Assembly: GCA_027603065.1 (NCBI GenBank)
Contig: JADGJP010000006.1
Coordinates: forward strand, 791,613-855,612
Length of the DNA: 64,000 nucleotides
Origin: Geranomyces variabilis
Taxonomy: Eukaryota > Chytridiomycota > Chytridiomycetes > Spizellomycetales > Powellomycetaceae
Direction: 5' to 3'
Position numbers and translations under genes: made by a program. Shown here one piece after another: positions 47,072 to 58,276 of this stretch. The notes beneath the pieces were generated by a model. The model made no database searches. It had not been told where the DNA came from and worked only from the letters and a program-made list of their open reading frames with translations. Position 1 is the stretch's first letter, and the number at the start of each line of letters is the position of its first letter.

Positions 47072-49925
47072 ATGTCAACTCTGGAGGAGCGCAGCAAGCG
47101 CATTCGCGTCTTCCGCAACGGCGATATATATGACCGCGGTCGCAGGCTTGTAATCAACCCGAGGGTGTACCGAAACTTCGAGCAGGTTTGATCGGCGCGC
47201 ATGTGCACGTGGCAGAACCGCTCTTAACTCGTCCTCTATCATCTGTCTGCTTTCTGGGCGTTCTCACCCGCAGTTTTTGTCTCGGCTGTCCAAGGACCTC
47301 AACCTCACCAATGGAGCTGCGCGCCGCGTGTTTGCTCTTACAACCGGCCAGCCGGTCGCCAGTCTCGATGACCTAGCGGATAATGGCATCTACATTGCGT
47401 CCGCCGGGGACGCGCTGAAGCGGATACCATATCTTGTGGATCCGTCTGCAACTACTGGGAGCCAGATGCAGTTACCTCAACACGAACCGCCAGGACGACG
47501 CCTTTGGCATGCGGCGACTGTTGTGCCTCGCAGAGTGTTTAAACAGGGTGTCCTGGAAGCCGGAACTAGCGGAGAAGAACTGCGGGATCGGGAGCACACG
47601 CTGTTTGGACCCACCGTATGTGTGCGCTATGGGTACACGCTCGAGCAATTGCTGAAGTTCTGAATTCCTTTTCCACAGAGCAAAGCATACAAAATCACCG
47701 TGTTTCACAACGGCGAGGCGTCCATCCCAGGAGTCAGCTCCGTTTTGAATTACCGCAACTGCCGGTCTTTCGAGCAGTTCCTTCGCCACCTCACCGAGCT
47801 GTTGCGAGGGAGCGTTCGCAAGGTATACGATGCAGAGACGGGAGGCCGCATCAATAATCTGCGCCAAGTGCGCGACGGTCAAAACATAGTCGTCGCAACT
47901 AGCATGGCGGAAGGCTTTAAGCGCGTTCCGTATCTGTTCCCAGACGGTCGTCGCGGTGTGGTAGAGCAAGACGTAAGCCGAAATGGGAATAAGGTGGCCA
48001 TCTACTTGTCCCGATTTCGCTCATGTTGCTTCTTGCCGATAGACACCAAGAGTGGCGAGGTTCTTTCCTAACGGCGACGCACTGCATACAGGTCAGGTGG
48101 TCACAATTACCAAGAAAATGTTTCCAACAATGCAACGGGTGAGTGCGTTGGCACAGAGCTGAATGCCGTCCGCCATGCGGGCTCTCGACTCATGCAGTCC
48201 CGTCCTCGATATCTGCAGCTTCTTGATCACCTCAATGCCAAAATTCATATGGTTACTGGGACAATTCACAAGGTATACTCGTTGACAGGACAGCGACAGC
48301 ACACGGTGGACGACCTTGCCTCCGGCGGGGACTACGTGGTAGTGTCCAACAACGACGCATTCATCGCCGTGCAGTACAACATCAATGCATTAGGCCACCT
48401 ACATCGCACAAGCATTATAAATCACGATCCGTCGACAACCGCGGTCACGCGGCGCATTCGCAAACTGCGGAAACGAAAAAAGAAAGAAGGAGACGCGACG
48501 CAGCCTGCGGAATCGGCAGACGATTCGGAGGATCAGGGATATCAAACCGATGTCACGACCACGGTTGTAAAGCGTATTGTCAAGAAGAAAAAAGCGCGGG
48601 CACCAACTCATGAAGAGGAAACTCCTGCCGTGCAACATACAGCGACGACGAAAACAGCGGACGTGCCTCCTCGAGCAGTGTCGCCAACCGAGAACATCGA
48701 GCATGATGATTATCACCGCCGCCTTCCGCCAGCTTCTACCACCGCAATTGCTGCGGCGTCTGCAGCATCGAGCTCAAATCCCGCGCCAGCTGCGGCGGTC
48801 ACGCTGCTAGTTTATGGCCCTCAAACCCGCGAGGAAGCCGGCTGGAAGCCGGCTCCGGCACCTGCACCACAGAATGAGGTAGCAAGCGCCACGGTAAAGT
48901 CCCATGTTTCATCAGGACACCAGCCGCAGATCCAACATCATGGCGAGTCTCCTGCCGCAGCGAGCGCTACGACCGCGGAGAAGAGCGCAGATATGAGCGG
49001 CTTCATAAAAGGAACCGATATGAGCGCGTTTATGAAGGGCACCAAGACGCATGTGGAGGCAGCAGAACTTGAGAAGCCCTCGAGTCGCGGAGCTAACACC
49101 AAAACTCAGAAAGAACCGCCGCAGCGTGGCGAGAACGAAGAGTCTGAAGAAGGCCACAGCTTTTTCTCCAAGGGCAAAGAGCGCACAACACAGCAAAAGC
49201 CGGATGAAGAGAAGTCGGATGGACAGGGATTCTTCACAAAGGGCAAAGAGCACACAACACAGCAAAAGGCGGATGAAGAGGATTCGGAGGGACAGGGATT
49301 CTTCACAAAGGGCAAAAAGCAAACAATACAAGTAAAGCCCGAGGAAGAAGAAATCGAAGGACGGGGATTCTTCACAAAGAGCAAAAAGCAGGTGGAGACC
49401 GTGCGGATCACGGACACAGAGTCGACGCGGCCGGCCCACAATGGCAACGCACCGGTCGGTGAGGAAGCACCGCCTTCTCAATCGACTATCACCTTTGTGA
49501 AAAAGTCCGATACGGAAGGATACTTCACAAAAGGTTCACAGAAGCTTGCCGCCCCGCATCTCTCGTCCTCCACCTCCACGACCACGTCGGTATTGAGCAA
49601 AAAGAAGGGGCGAGACGGACAGGCGGGCGAGGTCGAAGAGGAAGTGGTATCGTTGCCGCCCGGTCCGGAAGTGGCTGCTGGACCTGCCGATGCCAACGAA
49701 ATGTACGGCGAATCTTCAGCAGTCCGAGTGCTCAAGTCAACACATCCAGTACACGGCATGTCCTCATACTCCAGTAGTCCAAGCGCTACACGGAGAGAAA
49801 GCGTCGGAGAGAGTGAGGAGGAGGAAGAAGAAGTGGTCGAATACGAGACTGTGACAACGAAGGTGCCAGGCAAGAAAACCCGAAGCTTGTTGCCAGGATT
49901 GCCCCGAAAAAAGACAAATAGTTGA
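47072..49925 (+). CDS. Doublecortin-domain protein with three DCX domains and C-terminal repeats
   Basis: Five exons (47072-47185, 47274-47615, 47679-47972, 48043-48138, 48219-49925) give 850 residues. Three doublecortin domains are visible: IRVFRNGDIYDRGRRLVINP (about residue 11), YKITVFHNGEASIPGVSSVL (about 155) and VARFFPNGDALHTGQVVTIT (about 255), each followed by the typical FLxxLT and 'VRxxYxxxG' features. DCX domains bind microtubule lattices; proteins of this kind in flagellates are doublet-associated. The middle is Lys-rich (KKKKEGD, KKKKARAP). The C-terminus carries 'MSxFxKGT' pairs, then 23-residue repeats with FFTKGKE, then a Ser/Glu-rich end. It converges with the stomatin gene across 51 bases. 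Confidence 0.9.
49152..49391 (+). repeat. 69-base coding tandem repeat
   Basis: About 3.5 copies of a 69-base unit encode 23 residues of the form GFFTKGKEHTTQQKADEEDS. The DNA copies are similar enough, including synonymous positions, to suggest recent duplication. They lie in frame at about residues 593-672 of the doublecortin protein. Confidence 0.9.
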
Positions 49926-49976
49926 ATTGGTGATTGTTTTTAAAAACCAAAAATAGCACCCGTTCCTTTGCAACCC

Positions 49977-51096
49977 CTAGAAGCCTCCAGGGCTCATGGT
50001 TTCCATGTTAACAAGCTTGCGCAGCTCGTGCGAGTTTGGCGGCATGAAGATAACCTATGAACCGCGAGAAAAAGTAAGTCGGCTGTCCTTGTGTAAAAGG
50101 GGCAACCAATGCACGCAGGGTACCCACCTTGGTTCCGGCGGTTTTCGACATGGCTTGCATTGTTTCAAGGTATCGAATATTCATTGCGGCATCCGTGGAG
50201 AGGATGTCGGAAGCTTCACGCATAAGCTTGGCGCTCTCGACTTCGGCCCTCGCCGCGATGATTTTCGATTCACCGAGACGCTGTTGCTTCGCCGCTGACG
50301 ATAGAGTCTCCTGGAGCTCTTGGCTGAACTGGATGTCCTTGATGAGGATAGACTCGACTTTAACCCCCCACGTTGATGCCGGCCCTTCAACGATGGACTG
50401 AATTTCGTGGGCCATAGCATCCCGCTGCTCTACGGCTTCCTGGATGGTGCGGGAGCCGACGATTTGGCGCAGAGTGGTCTGAGTCCGCTCAATAAGGGCT
50501 TGTCGCACGTTTGACACTCCGTAAGCGGCTGTATATGGATCTATTGCGTGGATTTAGCAAATTTGTAGGTGGAGAAACGGAACCATCCACCGAGATGTCT
50601 CCCTTACCAATGACGTGCCAATAGAGCACCGAATCGAGGGAAATGGTACAATTATCTTTCGAGACCGCCACTTGGTTAGGGACCATATCCACATTCACAC
50701 GGATGTCCATGCTTTGGAGCGACTCGGTGACGGGATTAATCTGATGCAGACCGGGGTCCACGGACTTGTAGTAGCGCCCGAACCGAGTGACAAGCCCAAC
50801 AGATCCTTGGTTGACGGATTTGTACGGATTTGGACAGATGAAGCAGCAAGGAATGGACCCAAAACATCCGACTACGCTGCCGAGAAAAGACATGGTAGAC
50901 TCGTAGCATCCATAGGCCTCGCTAGGAAGCGGGATCTCGTGCGCAAAGGACCTAGAAACGTCATTGATGAGTCGGTTTGACTCAAAGGGAAAAAGCGGAG
51001 GGGGACAAACTTTTGCAGCGGGAACATCGGCGGAGGAGCATTTGCGGTGTTGACTTCGCTGACCGCGGCGTGTTTGGGGCTAGAAGAAGATGCCAT
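49977..51096 (-). CDS. Stomatin-like SPFH/band-7 membrane protein
   Basis: Four exons (51096-51011, 50951-50608, 50540-50128, 50054-49977) give 306 residues. An N-terminal polar segment (AVSEVNTANAPP) precedes a Cys-rich membrane hairpin (LGSVVGCFGSIPCCFICPNP), whose cysteines probably carry palmitate. The SPFH domain follows: VNQGSVGLVTRFGRYYKSVD, the stretch VNVDMVPNQVAVSKDNCTIS, YGVSNVRQALIERTQTTLRQ and IKDIQFSQELQETLSSAAK. A helical, Ala/Glu-rich segment (IIAARAEVESAKLMREA) supports oligomerisation. Stomatins form cholesterol-associated scaffolds at plasma or endosomal membranes. The C-terminal block VIFMPPNSHELRKLV is typical. Confidence 0.93.
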
Positions 51097-51480
51097 TATG
51101 ATTCTCTTCCCTTGTAATGAATGGGTGTGGAAGGGAAGTTCCTTTAAGTCTCTGCTTTTTGTATGTTTTTGGCAAAGGCAAAGTGCGGGCGGCACTGAAT
51201 GCCAAGTGCCTCTGAGCGTGTCACAGAGTGTGTCATCAACCGGTGGTCGGTCACTTGTGCTGCCCAAAAACCCACGTGGGCGCAGCGACCGTGCCCCCTG
51301 CCAGCTGATTTCTTGGCATGTCAGCGAGCATGGCTAGCGGAGGACGTCAAAGACGAGCTGTCGGAAACGGGTATGTACGGCACAACGGTCCGTATAGGCC
51401 GGACGACCATCGAACAAAGTCCGGAGTAACGTTTTTTTGGAATTATCTGCTCTTTTCCTTAAAAGTGTGTCTACTACGTT
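51097..51480. promoter_or_regulatory. Stomatin promoter and 3' region of the next gene
   Basis: A 384-base tandem minus-strand spacer. A GTAACGTTTTTTTGG stretch near 51427 and nothing else distinctive. No gene is seen. Confidence 0.4.
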
Positions 51481-52650
51481 CTATTTAAGGCGCCACGGCC
51501 CATTCACTTCAAGCCTCATCCATTGACCGCCCTTAGCGCCCAAATCAATTCTATGTCTGCCCGCTGTACATCCCGCCGCAAGTTTTTGACACGAAAGCTC
51601 GACAGAGCTCCAGGTGTCGATCGGCAAAGCCTGCAAAGATACATTGCTAGAGTCGTTCAAGCCATCCATTTTTGCAAAAGCCAAATGAACAGTTTCCATG
51701 GCAGAATCCGCTGCGACCAGATTGAGAAGCATCCGAGTCTGCATAATGGCGTACTCCCGACCAGCGGGCTCCACGATGAATGGGTGCTGGATGCCAGCAT
51801 CGCTGCGAGCGACGGCTGCCGCGAGGTTATTTAGCGCTGGCGTCAGCTGGTCCGAGTCATAAATCGACGCCATCCCTAGCTTCCACTGTCGGGAAGTCCA
51901 TCTTCGTATCATCCACCACCGCGCGGAGCCGGGCCAGAACGCTTGGGAGAGAAACCAGCCTCTCAGCCCCGCACATTAATTCCATGCCAAGCTGGCGAAA
52001 AACGACCCTCATCTCGGGGGTTGGAAGCTCCGCATGCGCAGAGCCCGCTGCTCGGGGTCGGACAGAGACCGCTTGTCCAAGAAGCCTCGCAAGCGCGAAC
52101 TTGTCGGCTGGCAAGGGACGTTGCCCTTCAGTGGCTAGCCGTAAACGGTTGCCCGCGGCTGGGAACCAGAAACTCCCACACATGCCGTCGAGCCGTCACC
52201 CGAGGTCCTTACCTTCGCTTGCGATTGCCGTGCGCCGTTCGCGGGACGGGGAATTGTGAGTTGTCCGGTGCAAATTTCTTGTAAGATACATTCGAGAAAC
52301 GTTTCCGGGAGCGGCTGGAAACTCATGCGTGGGCCGTTGGTTCAGAAATAGGCCGCGGCCATAGACCGGCGACCTCTAGAGCCAGAGCATCTGGCTTCCA
52401 TGCGAAAAGCTTTGACGAGGACGGCTTTTCCTTCTTTTAGTTGGGCGAGGATTGAAAAGGCGTTGAGGGTATAAAAACCTTGTTCGATAACATTTGAGTG
52501 AAGAGTCCGGGGCACAAGCTGATCTGGAGATACATCCAGCTCTTGTGCTATTGAGCCAGCTATGTGGGTCCGAAAGACGTCGAACTGCGAATCGGGCAAA
52601 GGAAGAATCAACGGCAGTGAGGTATCCGGGCAGCCCCCCTTCAGCTGCAT
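51481..52650 (-). CDS. Hypothetical protein, four-exon model
   Basis: A phase-consistent model joins 52650-52374, 52314-52213, 52158-51941 and 51885-51481 to 333 residues. The first exon has ILPLPDSQFDVFRTHIAGSI and VIEQGFYTLNAFSILAQLKE, the third ADKFALARLLGQAVSVRP and RVVFRQLGMELMCGAERLVS, and the last ALNNLAAAVARSDAGIQHPF with REYAIMQTRMLLNLVAADSA. The helical content resembles the N-terminal/DALR-type domains of aminoacyl-tRNA synthetase relatives, but I cannot confirm this. Exon 2 is the weakest part because an alternative frame also looks protein-like. Function unassigned. Confidence 0.45.
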
Positions 52651-53090
52651 TACGGCTGATTCTGGGGCGGTGCACCAGGTGAAGAGGTGCCGTTGCACTC
52701 AAAACTCCCGGCCCATTGTTGCTCCTTTGCATGCCCGTCGCTCACTCTTCGGCATCATACGGCTTTTGATGTAATTGAATCAATAGCCTCGTTCGGCGCG
52801 ACCAAATTCGGCCTTTCATTATGGTCGATCTCATGAGCACCCAGAGCTCATAATGGGCAGAAGGCCCCGCTGCGGCCTTAGAGGCTCGGCGACACCGTCA
52901 GGGTGAAGACAGTTTTCTGTCAGACTTCTCATTATGGTCACCGCATACTTCATGACAGTTTAGTTAATTAAGAATCTCCACCTATATCAGGGGAGGTGGT
53001 GAAAGAGGGCTGGAGGGAAGGGCCAGCGTCACTGCAATCAGCCCTACGTCTATCTACTTTTTTTTGACAAAAAGAGGCGCGAACTAATAT
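52651..53090. other. Intergenic region with repeated CATTATGGTC words
   Basis: A 440-base spacer between two minus-strand genes. CATTATGGTC occurs twice (about 52818 and 52931), and the first copy faces an inverted CATAATG at about 52850, forming an imperfect hairpin. A TTAATTAAG stretch lies near 52964 and a poly(T) run near 53058. No gene. Confidence 0.4.
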
Positions 53091-54795
53091 TTATAGGAGA
53101 AGCGTACCACTCAAGGCCGCAGCTGCTGCAAGCAGGCCTACAGCGTTGGCCTGAGCGAAAGCCGATCCGGCCGCGTTGTCAACGGAAGGCGCCCGGGTAG
53201 CCGTAGCCGATGTAGATGCCTTGGGCGGCGAGGTGGATCCAGGAGCGGCAGGGGCAGCAACTGTAGATGAAGCGGTTTCCGCGGAACCCAAAACGAAACC
53301 CAAAGGCACGTAGGAGGACTTTTTCTGGCATTGGCCGACGGGCATGACGTTGGGAACAAATAGACCAGCGGCTTTGCGCGCGGCGAGGTCGTCAAGGATG
53401 GCAGCGGCAAACCCATTGACCGGCGCCAAAAGAGAGTGCTCCAGGTCGATGTATCCAGGCTGGGGCGTCATCCATGAATCGAATTTGGCCACAAAGGAGG
53501 ATGCAGGAGTCGAAGCAGCAGTTGCTGACTGGTCTTGCAAATCCTGAGATGCCCGAAAAAACCGAAAAGAGCGTTCAGATAACGCTATACAAACGCGGAT
53601 AAGCGATGTTGGGTGTTGCGCGTGCGTACCTTGGCTTCCTGCCACATCACACTTTCGTAACCCAGGGCGCCGACAATCGCGCGGACACGGTCGTCCACAT
53701 CGCCATACGGCGGCCTAAAGTACCGGGGACGCTGTCCAATCAAAGCGTAAATAAACGCCTCTGTGTACAGAATCTCGGCCACAATCTGCTCCGTGGTGAG
53801 CGAGGTCATTGGCGCATGAGTCCCTTCATAACGAAGAACACAAGGAAATTAGAACGAGCCGAAGAAAGAGCGGTTGCTTGCGGACAAGTTGGAGGCAAAA
53901 GGACTTACATGAGTGAACCGCAATCTCGTGGCCCTCGGCGAAAAGCGCCTGAAGGGCATCCGGGTTGTAGTAACTCGCACCGCCGGTCACAAAGAATGTT
54001 GCGGCGAGGTTCATTGCCTTGAGCTTTTGACCCAACGCCATTGTTGTCTGATTGCCTTGATTAGGCTGACCGGTCGGGCCACTAGGACCTGTAGACAGGC
54101 AAAACGAAGAGCGAGTTAGTTTTTGCGAATGCAGAACATTTCACGACGTAAGCCTGTGTACATAACATCGTCATAATTGAGCTGTTTTTGAAGAGAAAAA
54201 CATCAACAGGAAGGTTAGTTCAGTGAAGAGTTAAGGCTTTACTAGTACGCCAACCTACCCCAAGTGTGTTGGCATCGATGCAGGACACCACGTCCGGCTG
54301 CAAATATGGTGTCTGCGTCACGGGTTTGTGGCATTGCAAAGAGGGCCAGTAGCAGTTGAGGGCCGGGTCGTCCTGGTAGGTGACCTCACTCTGGTATCCA
54401 ATTCGGATAGACGGCTTGATGGCGAGAAGAGTAGGGCTCACAAGAGCGGTAACTTTGGCAACCCCCGCTTGGACCAAGGGAACGGACAAGAGCGCGGGCA
54501 GGCTGATGGGACCTTTAGCCTCGTCTGGGTCGGGCCAAACCTGAGGAAGGTTGAGGTAGTTTTTGGCAGCGTCCACCATTTTGATCCCTGCCGGCATGGT
54601 AGGGAAGCCGCCGGCGACTTGCGGAGAGGGGTTTGCGGGTGGGATGTTTGTGGTGCGTGTTGCGGCAGCGGGCGCGGCAGCGGTGACCGGCGACGGGCCT
54701 GCGGCGCCCGAGGCTTGCGCCCAGGTGAGCGATGCCCCAAGCGGCAGGAGGACGAGCGACTTGGCGATGAGCATTTGCGGGTGGTGGAATCGCAA
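53091..54795 (-). CDS. Chitin deacetylase, secreted, probably GPI-anchored
   Basis: Deacetylates chitin to chitosan at the wall. Exons: 54795-54259, a micro-exon from 54181, then 54088-53909, 53823-53630 and 53543-53091, about 459 residues. Features: signal peptide (SLVLLPLGASLTWAQA), a Pro-rich segment, and CYWPSLQCHKPVTQTPYLQP. NodB motifs are LNYDDGPSG (motif 1), HSWTHAPMTSLT (metal-binding His), and RYFRPPYGDVDDRVRAI. A Ser/Thr/Ala-rich stretch and a final hydrophobic tail (AVGLLAAAAALSGTLLL) indicate a GPI anchor. The join between the micro-exon and the next exon would need a non-canonical TT-AG (or GT-CA) intron; canonical GT-AG shifts the frame by one base exactly at DDG. Confidence 0.88.
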
Positions 54796-54912
54796 GAAGC
54801 GTTGTGGGTGGGCGGAGCGGGGGTGCGGGCGACGAGGGAGCGCCCACGGTCTTTATGTGTTGTGAGTTTTCCGCGTGTTCACGTTAAGCTTTTCTTTTTT
54901 TTGGTGCGCACA
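54796..54912 (+). promoter_or_regulatory. Promoter/leader segment duplicated at 56.6 kb
   Basis: The segment from about 54815 to the ATG at 54913 (including CTTTATGTGTTGTG at 54851) recurs at about 56607-56696, with the same order of words up to the ACAATG start. It lies directly between the chitin deacetylase start and the HNH gene. Confidence 0.6.
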
Positions 54913-56661
54913 ATGGAAATGAAACACACCGCGCCGCTGCGGCTCGCCGTCGCAAAAGAGCACGACGCCACAACGCTATTTTCCAGCACAGAAAAGGCGG
55001 CAATAGCGGCAAAGAAGTAAGTGAGGCGGCGACAGCTGAGGGAAGGAGTCAAACTGACCTTCTGTGAATGTGTAGTCGCAGCCAAGGACCTTCACCGAGA
55101 TCGACATGGCGGATCCGGCCATCCAACCGGTCCATCAACAGGACTGGCGCCGGCACCCCAGGGTGCCTGTCGACGTCTCCCAGCAAGGTTACGTCCGACT
55201 CGCTGGTTCTAGCTCGCTCCTGCCAATGACGGCGACATTTTACGGCCACCGAGGTCTTCCAGTGCCAGGCATTGGCCAACTGCCGCTCCCTGTGCACCGA
55301 CTTGTGTACGAGACCTGGGCTGGCGAAATTCTCGCCGACCTGGTCATCCACCACGTTGATGGAGACCCAAGCAACAACGACTTGGAAAATCTTCAGCCAA
55401 TCACGCGTGAACAAAACGCGAGATATGGCAGGAACTTGGCCAGGAACAATACCTCCGGCTATTCAGGCGTCTCTGGAGCAAATCGGAATTAAAGGTAGCC
55501 TTGCACCGACGCAATGCTCGTTTGCACTAGCTGGCTGATGTTTTCTTTGTTTTTGTTTTTCTCAACAGTGGAAGGTCGCGATTCGTGTTGGGAAAAGGGA
55601 CCTCCACCTCGGCTACGCGGAGGACATTAGCATCGCCGCTGCGATGCGCGCCAAGGCCAACATCGTGTACGACTTTTCACAAGCACCGCGCCTTCCTTGC
55701 GGAAACCCGGCCCTCGTGCCGGGTTTCGACCCTCTGGACCCGCTCGGGCGGAAACCGGACCACCACCTGTCAAAGTACTACAAGTACACATCAGTACAGG
55801 TCAGCAACAATCGCAAGCGATACATCTGGGTGAACAGGTCAGTGGATCGCGATACTGTTAGAGCCTGGCGCGACGAATTGTTTGCAAAGTTCGGGATGAA
55901 GATGTCCCTGAATGGGTCCGTCACCAAGATTGAGAACACCGAACTTTTAGAAGAGGAGGTAAGTCAATGGCCGTATCGCAAGCAACGGTTCTGTACGTTG
56001 CACACTGCAACGTTCCCAGCCTCGGTTTGGACGTGATTTGCGCTGTGGGCTTATATTCAACGCCCAGGTGAAGGCTGGAAACGTTTCAGTGACCGATCAC
56101 AATGTGAAGAAGAGGAAGGAAAGGGAGCAAGCAAAGGAGAAGGCAAAGGAGAAAGCAAAAGAAGTCGACGCCAACGGTGGGTTTATATCGCGCGCTCATA
56201 CGCCCGCCGCTTACCGGTGGGACAATAACTCAGACTTGGATGATTATAATGACTCTCAGACTCGGAAGACGAGCCCCTTGTCGGAAGCAGCGCTAAGCCT
56301 TGCTCCGAAGTCTCCGACGCGCCGCCGCGGTCTTCCCCTGATAACCAACAACGCGGTTCCGATTTCACCGTGCCAACGAAAAAGCGAGAACCTCTTTGGC
56401 CAATTTTTTCGGCCGGGAAAAAGACCCGAAAGGCGTAGAAGCTCGTTTTTCACCCCTTATTATTTAAGATCTCCTATTATAGCATTTTATATAGAAGAGC
56501 GCCGACCTCTGACCCAAGATCGCTTCGAGTGTAGGAACTGTTGTTTAAACCGGAGAGTTTCTTCCTACTGTAAATTTTTTTCAATCGTATCTCTATCATG
56601 GGCCCTGGGGGTGCGACGACGAGGAGCGCCGTCGTGGCTTTATGTGTTGTGCTCGCGTTAG
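54913..56661 (+). pseudogene. HNH endonuclease with AP2-like DNA-binding segment, frameshifted
   Basis: Most of the frame opens at the ATG at 55106; an upstream exon from 54913 (MEMKHTAPLRLAVAKEHDAT) may be spliced to it. The HNH core reads VHRLVYETWAGEILADLVIH then HVDGDPSNNDLENLQPI, followed by NTSGYSGVS, the start of an AP2-like fold. Near 55473 one base appears to be missing: the annotated frame stops soon after, while the next frame continues SKSELK to the donor at 55494. The following exon (from 55569) gives WKVAIRVGKRDLHLGYAEDI, completing the AP2-like unit. A Pro/Asp linker and Lys/Glu-rich tail follow (splice at about 55958/56068). Such HNH-AP2 proteins are typical of homing or selfish endonucleases. 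Either a pseudogene or a sequence error. Confidence 0.65.
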
Positions 56662-57960
56662 TTATAAGCCTTTCTTGTCGTGTTTGTGCACAATGAAATG
56701 AAACAGAACGGACCTCGCTTTCAGGAGTCAAGTCGCTTTCGACATCAACATCGCCGCCGCCATGCGCGCCAAAGCCAACATTGTATACGACTTTTTCGCA
56801 AGCACCGCACCTTCCTCGTGCCGGGTTTCGACCCTCTGGACCCGCTTGGGCTGAACAAGGATCATCACCTATTGAAACTTAGCAAGAATACCACAGCAAT
56901 CCGGATAACGAGGGTCAGTGGATCCCGAAATCGTCAGCGAGGTCTTTGCGAAGTTTGGTTTCAAGATGACCCTCAATGGGTCTAACGTTTGTCCCTACCG
57001 CCCTGCGCCCAACTTTCCCTACGGGGACTCCATCCTGGTGCCCGATTTCAACCCAGTCGACCGGCTCAACCGGAAGCTAAACCACCCATGCAGACAGACT
57101 GCAAGCGCATGCCAACTCGGTTCATTTGGCGCGACAAGAAATATCAATGCGCGGCGCCGACGATGGATCTCCCACCCGCAAAAGCCCGTCGCGACGCAAT
57201 CTTCTAAGAGTTAAGCATTGAAATGACCGGAAACGCGACGCTCACTGCTCTCAAAGAATGCGCCAAACTGGATGCAGAGGCTAGTCGCTGGCCCGGATGC
57301 ATTGGGATCTTTGCAGTTTGCACACTGTAGCGCGCACAGCTGCGACCTAGGCGTCATTCGCCCCGAGGACTTGGACACAACGCTCGCGGCAAAAGAAGAA
57401 AGTGGCGGTCGCGGTGGACGAGAACAGTGAGTTTACTTATTTATTTGGACCAAATTTGTCTATTAGTTGCCTATTGTGGTTGCAGCTCTATTGTTTTAAA
57501 GTCCTTCACTCCTCCGACTGGAAAATGCTCGAATGCAAGCTCAGTCACCATTTGCACACCGATAGCAAGCGCACGCAAACCAGGATCATCGCGGGCGAGA
57601 AGAGATAACAGTGGACGGTCTTAATTCCCAACCGCTAGGGGCGCGTCGGAACGCAATTTGCTAAGAGTTTGGCATAAGGATGACGGGGAACGGGTCGTTC
57701 ACTGCTGTGAAAGAAAGCAGTCGCTGGCCTGAATAGCATGGATTCTTTGCGGCATGTGCTATGGCGTTCGCAGCCGCGACTTGGCGTCCTTCACCCTTTG
57801 AATTTATATTTCAATCTCCAGGTCAAGGCTGGGGCGCCAACACCACACACTTCGAAGAAGAAGAAAGCAGAGGCGGTGGCGGCTGAGGAGAGCAGTGACT
57901 GTGTATTTCTTGGTTCGAGCCACCCTTGTCTTTGACGCTTATTGCGGTCGCAGCTCTATT
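56607..57960 (+). pseudogene. Decayed partial tandem copies of the HNH-AP2 locus
   Basis: At 56607-56700 the promoter/leader of the HNH gene is repeated, but it runs directly into 56738 onwards, which matches the post-HNH part (for example GCCGGGTTTCGACCCTCTGG at 56820 and 55720). The HNH exon is missing. Further diverged fragments follow: a 'PDFNPVDRLNRKLNHP' copy near 57046, another Asp/Ser-rich copy near 57510, and QVKAGAPTPHTSKKKKAEAV near 57821, equivalent to the last exon (acceptor plus QVKAGNVSVT) of the intact gene. Stops and frameshifts interrupt all copies. Confidence 0.65.
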
Positions 57961-58276
57961 GGATCAGAGCGACCTCAGACTTAGACTCCGATGCGGGACA
58001 GCCCCTTACCGGCACTAGCGTCAAGCCCCGCCGACCCCTCTCCGCCAAGCGCGGAAATCAAGTGAACGACTGGGTAATTTCCAACAACGTTTAGAAGCAA
58101 GCATAAGGCGTGAAAACCCATTTCACTGTTACTTTCGGGCAGTTTCTATTATACCACTTCCGGCTCTTGTGGAGGACGGTGGGGGGCGGCAGGGAGGGGG
58201 AGAGGGGTGAGAGGAAGGCGCGGATTTCTTGAATACGTTTCGATATGCATCTTAAAAACCCAATGGTTGTTCCCCC
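57961..58276. other. Intergenic region downstream of COG3
   Basis: About 316 bases between the last decayed repeat fragment and the COG3 stop codon. A G-rich run (GGTGGGGGGCGGCAGGGAGG) lies near 58178. No gene. Confidence 0.4.
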
